Assembly: GCA_047967505.1 (NCBI GenBank)
Contig: CM106539.1
Length of the DNA: 64,000 bases
Source: Dipteris shenzhenensis
Taxonomy: Eukaryota; Polypodiophyta; Polypodiopsida; Gleicheniales
Reading direction: 5' to 3' (one strand)
How positions within the stretch are numbered: the stretch's first letter is position 1; the number at the start of each line of letters is the position of its first letter. The notes beneath the pieces were generated by a model that worked only from the letters and a program-made list of their open reading frames with translations, did no database searches and was not told the origin of the DNA. The position numbers were made by a program, and so were the translations under genes. This document shows positions 57,607-64,000 of the stretch, one piece after another.

Positions 57607-59299
57607 AGGTCTAGCTCTCCTTGATTAGTTGTTAGATTTTAGACTGAGAAAGAGTGATCTTCACTTGAGCTCTTCATTCGGTGCATGCTGTCTTATGAGA
57701 GTATTCTTAGAGAGAGAGAGAGAGGTAGACTATCTTCAAAGTCCTATCCTTATTACAAGCCGACGGACCTCTACAGCAGCTACCCATGCCCACCTTCAAC
57801 TAGCCTCTACAGCCTTCTAAAGCCTAAGCTTAAAAATCCAAGAGGGATAGAAGCCTGTTTCCAGCGTCGATGCAGTTAGGTCGTCTCTGCATCTAAAGGT
57901 TGTGAAGCAAAGATCAAAGCTAGCGATGGCGATGACAGAATGGAAACTTGTGTGGAATTGCAGGTGATGAAGGTGGTGATGGCAGATACCTACAGGCGTC
58001 TCCAATGAAGCGTCTACAACGTGACTCAGCATCGACTCCTACGAGCAACCAACAACTACGAGCTAGCCTCTGCAGTGACACGGCATAACTACCTACAGCC
58101 TCCACTCACACACGAAACAATGCCTTTTAACTTGCTGCTCTAGAAGACTCCCACGACCTTTATCATCTTCCTTATAAAGTGCCACAGTGTATGAATCACC
58201 GCCCGCCGTCCTACCTAAAGCCGAGGATCAGCGTGTTGGCTAAGGCCTTGTTCAGTACAAGACGAAGAATCAACTCCTGCTTCTCAAAGATAGCTTTTCC
58301 ATTTGCGTAGTCGCTGCCAAAACTCGTGCATATGAGAAACCTCCATCGAAGGCTCTACAGCGTAGCCAATGACACTTCAGCGCCTCCATCAAGCAAGGCA
58401 AACGGCATCTCATAAAATAAGAAGACCTCAACAAATGAATTGTGAGCAACAGAGATTGGTCAAGCCAGCCGTGTGTTGGAAACCATAGCTAGAGGCTACG
58501 GTTTTGGATTCTATCTATTCCACTGCATCCGAAAGGGTCTAAAATCCTTTATTGCAGTCCCCAATCTCTCGTTCGTGATAGTTGTTGACTCCTCAGGATT
58601 CTTCATCGACGCGCCTCTGTTTTTCTTCTCCAAAACCTTCATAGCCCAAGGTTGGTTCACACCTTGCCACGTGGCAGATAAGGTGGTAACCTTTAACTTT
58701 GGTTAAGTTAACTGTTGGGTCAGTTGAGCCATGATACAGTTTGAGTAACCTTGGGTTAACTAAGCTGGGGTAATAGGCCACCACAATGCCACCTAAGCAC
58801 AACAACCTTGCTAAGCACAATATGAAATTCTGCATGTGAATCCCTATGCCACATTAGCAAAGGCCATCTCTTCTCCACAAAATCTTTGACTAGGCGTAAC
58901 TCTCAATCCAGAAAGAATTTGCACACGCTCCTAAAAGGAAAAGTGATCGTCTTTTCGAGCTCTACGCACCTGTCATGTCAGAATCATTGTATGCAATTAG
59001 ACACTGCCAATATTGAAAGAAATCAATTGGTAAGACCTTTGCAACAATTGGAAAAGCAAAGCATGAATGCAAACATCGATGTAAAAAGCAAGCCGAAAGC
59101 ACAAGTGCATGAAATGACCATAGCAGAAAGCATGGCATTCACACATAAAGCATCAAGGCATATGGTAGAACAAAGCATCATGCAGGTAGCTACACCAAGC
59201 AAAGAAGCAAACGAGTCGTCATCAAGCCATGAGCCAAAAGGTGACATCAATGGAATGTATTGAAAAGCAAAAACCTTGCCAACCTTGCCTATATGTTTT

Positions 59300-59480
59300 G
59301 TAATCAAACCTGACCACCTGAGAGTAGCTATGAAAGCACCCAGGGGAGGTATTGACATGTAGAAACCACACTTGACCACCTTAAGTAGCAATGCATGCAC
59401 TAAGGGGAGGTGATGGATTTGTAACTCACATCTGACCACCTTGCAGTAGCCAAAGGATCATGGCACCAACGGGAGGTGTT
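59300..59480 (+). repeat. Three reiterated polypurine/LTR-junction-like modules
   Basis: CAGGGGAGGTATTGACATG (about 59341), AAGGGGAGGTGATGGATTTG (about 59402) and AACGGGAGGTGTTGAGATAT (about 59469) each follow a TGACCACCTT...AGTAGC segment. Only the last is the true polypurine tract plus LTR start. Confidence 0.75.
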
Positions 59481-59764
59481 GAGATATGGTGCCATGAGCA
59501 CAAAGGACTAAGGTATGGTATAGGAAAGAATTAAAGTAGCCACCCTAGGATGTGGACTACAAGATGTGGAGATGTGGATTGAGGATATCCACAAGGAGAG
59601 ATGTGGATGAGAGGATCCCACATGGTTTGACTATTCTAAAGGCTCTCTCTATATAAGAAGCCTATTATGTATTGTTGAATGTAGAGATTTCAATAGATCA
59701 ATTGTTTCCTATCCTATGTCTCTCTCATGGTGTTACGATCCTCCTTGACCCCCTCACTTTGTCA
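59477..59764 (+). repeat. 3' LTR of the nested non-autonomous element
   Basis: 288 bp, TGTTGAGATATGG to CACTTTGTCA, followed by TGTCG. Confidence 0.92.
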
Positions 59765-59769
59765 TGTCG

Positions 59770-60398
59770 GTACACTTGTATGAATCCCCAAATCTCCCAC
59801 TAGCCGATCAAGCCATATAGCCTCCTTGCAACCCTCTATGGCTACAACATACTCAGCCTCTGTGGTAGACAAAGCAAGGCACTTCTATGCATGAGACATC
59901 CACAACACTGCACCACCTGCAAAGGTGAACACATAACCAGAAGTGGATCTCCTACTATCCACATGCCCTGCATAGTTTGAATCTATGTACCCAAGTACAT
60001 GCATGTCTTCTCTACTAAAGTAGATGCACATCTCCTTGGTACCCTTCATGTACCTCATGATGCACTTAACTACCTCCCAATGCCTCTTTCCTGGATTAGC
60101 CATATACTGGCTAACAACTCCCACTGCAAAGGCAATGTTTGGTCTAGTAGCTATCATAGCATACATAAGACTCCCAACTGCTGATGCATAAGGAACCTTG
60201 GCCATCATGGCCCTTTTCTAATCTGATTTGGGACTATCTGTATGACTCATTTTCACATATGGAGGCAATGGAGTACTCACTACCTTCTCCCCCTCCATAT
60301 CAAAATGCTACAATACTTTTGTAACATACTCCTTTTGTGAAAGCCAAAGGCATTTCCTACTCCGATCACGCATGATGCGCATACCAAGAATATGAACT
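59770..60398 (-). pseudogene. Copia E pol, reverse transcriptase end and RNase H piece
   Basis: Reads ILGMRIMRDRSRKCLWLSQ, KVVSTPLPPYVKMSHTDSP, then AKVPYASAVGSLMYAM, SRRSTSGYVFTFAGGAVLW and ALSTTEAEYVVAIEGCKEA. In-frame stops occur near 60308, 60218 and 59886. It is bounded by the TIR element on the right (TSD TATGAACT 60391-60398) and by the LTR element on the left. Confidence 0.88.
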
Positions 60399-63307
60399 CT
60401 CGGGGGATTCACTCTTCATTAAAGGGGGACGTCACCTGCATGCATGAACTTCAAGAAAACCCCCTATTTAAGATCCATGTAGGATTATAAAACACCCCTA
60501 TTTAAGCTTATAAGGTACAAGAAAAAGTCTAGTGTGCTCCCCCCCTTTCCTTAAACCTACATCAAGACGGCTATCCTATTTTGTCAAACAACAAGACTAT
60601 AAGACGGCTATCATATTTTGTCAAACATCCATCTGTCATCCGCACACCCTCCGCACACTTGTTACCATACATGGTTAGCATGGTGATTCTTGATTCAAGC
60701 CTAATAATGATGATAACAGCATTTGTTAAAGTTACATCTATCAAAATAGATGTTCTTGATTCATGCCTAATAGTGATGATAAGAGCACTCATTTGTTGGC
60801 ATTACATCCATTACATGCTAATCACCTACATCGACATGCTAACCAAGGCAACATTATACCATTTTGCATACGTATTGACTGTACATCTACAAAGAGTATA
60901 CATATCCACCAATGTATTTCCATATGTAAAGCTCTTGAAATACTATCAAGATGTCTTTTCAAGTAAGCCTAGCCTCCTTCCTTGCCCAATACATATTCTC
61001 CAAGTATGTTGGAGGAACAGATATGAGGTATGATGATCCTTTTAATGGACAAGGCTATAAGTGGCATAGCCTGGGCATCCCTTAATCCCATCTCCTCTAA
61101 TCCTCAATGGGAGCAACAGGTGTAGCTAGCCTTATCGAAGCTAGCTGCATATCATATGCATTACCTCCTTACAAAGGTGTAGCAGAAGCAATAACTAGAT
61201 CTACAAGACAAGCCTCATCACCTCTAACATAGCCCCATATACTCTTGCCAACTAACACATTATTCACCATAAAACTCCACATGGAATACTTGGTTCCATC
61301 CAATTTATCCTCCCAGGCCAAAACTTCAAACACGTCTCCCAAATTTAGATTCAGATTTTGATTCTGAACCATCTTAGATGTATGCATAAACTGCCCACTA
61401 ATTCACATGCTGTGAATGGTATTGCACCAACAAAATCACATTAACCAATGCTTGGCTAAACAATGCACAAACCTTATTGAACTTCCAATGCAGACCTGTA
61501 CTCGCAAAACATGAACTAATTTGAATGTTTTATTGCCAAATACAGAGGTAAACAACTCCAAATCCTTTCCCATAATTGGTAACAGTCTCAAAACTTGCTC
61601 AGAATAGTATAGAGAGCAACTACATTCACTGTTATTGGGGTGAACAAGCTAGAAAGCTGTAGTAGACCCAATATATAGCGTATAAGAATGATTACACACT
61701 AACATAAACAAGTTTCTTCACCCTTAAAAAACAAACACTAGAATGAGAAAGCTGAAAAGCATCTTGGATGTTCAATAGCAGCAAATATGAAGTTGCCTGA
61801 CATGGGCTAGCCTCGAAGATGAAAATGGGGAAGAAAGGAGAGGATTGAAAGGCAGACAAGACTATTCTGTTGGAGCAAAGGGGCAGAGGCGGAACGAAGC
61901 CAAAGGGTATAAGATAGGGCAAAAGTACAGGGCATAAGATAGGGCAAAAGTCATGTGCAGGATAGGAAACCCATTTTCCCTCACTTCCCCATTTCCCCCC
62001 TCCATTTTTGGGGATAAAATTGGCTCCATTTCACCATGGTTAAGAAAACATAGAGTATGGTCAACCGTGTGAAAAGCCCTCACTCATGGGATAGGCCACA
62101 TGTGTACACATACTTGGGAGGGCAATTAATTTCTACTTTTGTTGGCAAGCCAACTAACCTAATTACTTTATAACATCTTTTCCAAGCCCAAATCTATCAT
62201 GGTTTCCTTAGTTATTAGGTTCACTGCCACTGATCCATAGTGTATTAAGGCATTTGTAATGGTGTCCTTCAATGCACATCTTTGCTTTGATAGTTCTAGG
62301 GTCATCGTCTCTCATAGATTGTCCCAAGACTTACACATAGTGGTCACATGACTTCCTTCCTATCACAAATTCTGAATGAAGGGTTCTATTAAGAAATTCA
62401 CTATTCAAATAGCGGTCACACAGTCGCAATATTGAAAAGACACATGTATATTACACTACTATAGACACTAGAATAAAATAGTAAACCTATATTAAAGAGA
62501 GAATGATTTAATGATATATTTGTTTTATATTATGAAAGAGTGTTTATATCATGACTTACAAGGTTGGATCTCAAGTTCCTTGACTTGAACCACCCTTGAA
62601 ACCCATATTCTTGGATCTACAACATTGGGACTACATGTAGCCTTCCATTACTCCATTTTTTATTTAATCCTCTGATAGATAGTCTCTTTGTCTTTGGGTG
62701 ATTGGGCAATTTTGCAAAGTGTGCAAAGCAAAGTGTACTAGAAAGATAGAGTGAATATTTACAAATGCCAAAAGAGAATAAGGACAACTTAGGAGAACCA
62801 GCTTGTGGTCAAAATCAAAGAGTGAAAGAGTGAGAGGGTATAGGTGTGGGTGTGGTGGTGTTCATGTGGCCATGTTATGCTTAATTTGCTTGTAGGCATG
62901 CATTACTATGGAACATTTCTTACACCTTTTTCCATAGCCTTTTCTCTTATTTTCTCTAAACATTAGCCCCTTTAATTAGCCATGATTAGTTCTTTGATTA
63001 CCATAATTAACAATAAGAATCACCATCATTGAAGGAAACCTAGTGTTAGTTTTGGGCTTAGTTCATGAACACCCAGTGACTGGCTTATCAAATGAGTATT
63101 TTTGTGTCATTTCTACATCGGGTCTACATCTAGGGTAAAGATTAGTTCCCCCCCCCCCCCTCCCACCCCCCTAACTTAAATTTAAGATTAGCCAAAACAT
63201 AAAAGGGCCCCCACCCCTAATGTATAAGCTTATGCATCATCTGCAAAAAAACCCCCCTAGTGTACACTCACGTGATATCGTAAGGTTCCCCTTCTGAATC
63301 CCCCGAG
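60399..63307. mobile_element. 2.9-kb TIR element nested in copia E, 8-bp TSD TATGAACT
   Basis: Begins CTCGGGGGATTCA and ends with its exact complement TGAATCCCCCGAG. TATGAACT flanks it at 60391-60398 and 63308-63315 and restores the copia frame when one copy is removed, so these boundaries are firm. Eight-bp duplications suggest the hAT superfamily. The termini match the 246-bp element at 6742-6987, and both have ATCACGTG close to one or both ends (here 63268-63276). Subterminal G/C runs occur at both ends (60540 and 63148-63172). No transposase is seen. A fragment of a copia gag lies inside (61169-61387). Confidence 0.9.
61169..61387 (-). pseudogene. Fragment of a copia gag inside the TIR element
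   Basis: Minus-strand reading VLAWEDKLDGTKYSMWSF, MVNNVLVGKSIWGYVRGDE matches the start of copia gag proteins (compare copia A KLDKNNFQAWKFRMTNF). Homology stops after about 55 residues. The rest of gag and pol is absent, so the element either captured this piece or was hit by a copia copy that then decayed. Confidence 0.7.
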
Positions 63308-64000
63308 TATGAACTGCAAGTCCCAAATCCTTCATATCAAAGGCCTCATGCAACTTGGCCTTTAATGCATCTAGCTCATAAGTATTCTTGCTAGCCAATA
63401 GCATATCATCCACATATAGTGCCAAGATTATCAGGCTATTGTCCTTAGCCCTTTTAGTGTAGAGGCAGTGATCAATTTCACCCTTCTAAAACCCTGGGAC
63501 CGAATGAAAGCATCAAACTTTTGATACCATTCTCTAGGCGCTTGCTTAAGACCATAGAGACTCTTCTTCAGCTTGTAAACTAAATGCTCTTTGCCCTTTT
63601 CTTCAAAGCCTTCCGACTGCACCATGTAAATTTCCTCATGCAAATCCCCATGCAAGAAAGTTGTCTTGACATCCATCTGCATAAGCTGCATATCCTCTAA
63701 TGCCACTAGTCCAAGCATGCATCTAAGTGTGGTCATCTTCACAACCGGAGAGAATATCTCATCAAAGTCCACACCCTTCTCTTGCTTGAACCCTTTAGCG
63801 ACCAAACGGGCCTTGTACCTAGGCAAATCATCACCTGTGACCTTCATTTTGTAGACCCATTTACATGGCAATGCTTTCTTTCCATGTGGCAAAGAAACCA
63901 AGTCCCAAGTCTTATTCTTCATAAGTGAACTCATCTCTGAATGCATAGCATACTCCCACTTGCGTTGATCCTCACACATCATAGCCTCTGTAGCAAGAAG
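63308..64000 (-). pseudogene. Copia E pol, reverse transcriptase piece, off right edge
   Basis: Reads [58 protein letters not shown] and SLYGLKQAPREWYQKFDAF. A one-base frameshift near 63480 follows, then IDHCLYTKRAKDNS and LALYVDDMLLAS with the catalytic YVDD. Ends at DMKDLGLAVH where the TIR element inserted. The upstream part continues beyond the window. Confidence 0.9.

Larger units (their letters stand above)
57298..59764 (+). mobile_element. Non-autonomous LTR retrotransposon nested in copia E, TSD TGTCG
   Basis: 2467 bp with LTRs of 295 bp (57298-57592) and 288 bp (59477-59764) and duplication TGTCG (57293-57297, 59765-59769). The LTRs differ by one 7-bp indel (ATAGATT region) and one substitution (AATTAAGG/AATTAAAG), so insertion is young. 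The 1884-bp interior has a primer site and a polypurine tract but no gag or pol; the longest open frame (58886-59263, 125 codons, MTRRNSQSRKNLHTLL) matches nothing I know. It must use enzymes of another element. LTR termini (TGTTGAGATAT) and primer site match copia A-C. Confidence 0.92.
57060..64000 (-). mobile_element. Copia E: older copia element split by two nested insertions
   Basis: The minus-strand pol of a different copia lineage occurs in three pieces: 64000-63308, 60398-59770 and 57297-57060. Removing the inserts and one copy of each target duplication restores continuity: DMKDLGLAVH joins ILGMRIMRDRSRK across the first site, and GIHTSVPT joins LHSDSMSAIQ across the second. The 5' part (gag, protease, integrase, LTR) lies beyond the right edge. 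The insertion order (E first, then the two guests) is certain; the relative age of the guests is not. Confidence 0.9.

Noticed and set aside
58886-59263. 125-codon frame in the nested LTR element as a novel gag
   Set aside because: No zinc knuckle, no gag-like pattern and no homology that I can see; left as an unassigned frame.
1-64000. tRNA, rRNA or organellar insertions
   Set aside because: Scanning by eye for conserved cores (for example GGTTCRANTCC with paired arms) gave nothing convincing.

Overview
This window is nuclear DNA of a land plant with a large, repeat-dominated genome. The signs are Ty1/copia retrotransposons primed by initiator Met-tRNA (TGGTATCAGAGC), GT-AG introns, a plant MULE-type transposase with FLYWCH/WRKY-GCM-like and SWIM zinc fingers, PLS-type PPR fragments and CCCTAAA telomere-like tracts. 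The protein families (a 'VGHTHEDIDQ' DDE-like transposase, this MULE lineage, the PPR style) recall non-flowering plants such as ferns, lycophytes or mosses, but that is inference; no species is claimed.

Layout. 1-2.8 kb: minus-strand DDE-transposase-like gene in one frame with two in-frame stops. 2.9-7.9 kb: non-coding repeats, namely telomere-like DNA, a palindromic CAACCTGTTGC satellite, AT-rich direct repeats, and a 2-kb G/C strand-skewed block holding a 246-bp TIR element with an 8-bp target duplication. 8.05-17 kb: an unidentified gene split by a complete copia element (A, 8527-14014, TSD ACAGT, LTRs that look identical). 18.4-23.9 kb: copia B, minus strand, decayed. 24.3-29.8 kb: copia C, the same family as A (TSD GATAT), one nonsense codon from an intact 1451-residue gag-pol. 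30.1-34.0 kb: MULE transposase gene, minus strand, decayed. 35.7-37.7 kb: two clusters of G/C-rich palindromes, one a perfect palindrome of about 110 bp. 39.3-43.4 kb: a 14-exon plus-strand gene joining a ParB-like domain to a beta-class N4/N6 DNA-methyltransferase-like domain. 43.6-45.0 kb: PPR pseudogene fragments. 46-54 kb: diverse tandem repeats, including about sixteen copies of TACCTCGATCGAGGTA, a four-copy ~490-bp AT-rich array and CT microsatellites. 54.0-56.2 kb: truncated copia D (family of B). 57-64 kb: an old copia (E, minus) carrying two nested insertions, a 2467-bp coding-poor LTR element (57298-59764, TSD TGTCG) and a 2909-bp TIR element (60399-63307, TSD TATGAACT).

How the parts relate. 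Most of the window is layers of transposons. Several coding sequences are interrupted mainly by CAG-to-TAG or probable CGA-to-TGA changes, as expected from deamination of methylated cytosine. The small LTR element shares its terminal bases and primer site with the copia elements and was probably mobilised by one of them. The 2.9-kb and 246-bp TIR elements share termini (CTCGGGGG) and 8-bp duplications, so they look like one non-autonomous DNA-transposon family. The only gene whose splice junctions chain almost without breaks is the ParB/methyltransferase-like gene. It is the best candidate for an unusual biological system here.
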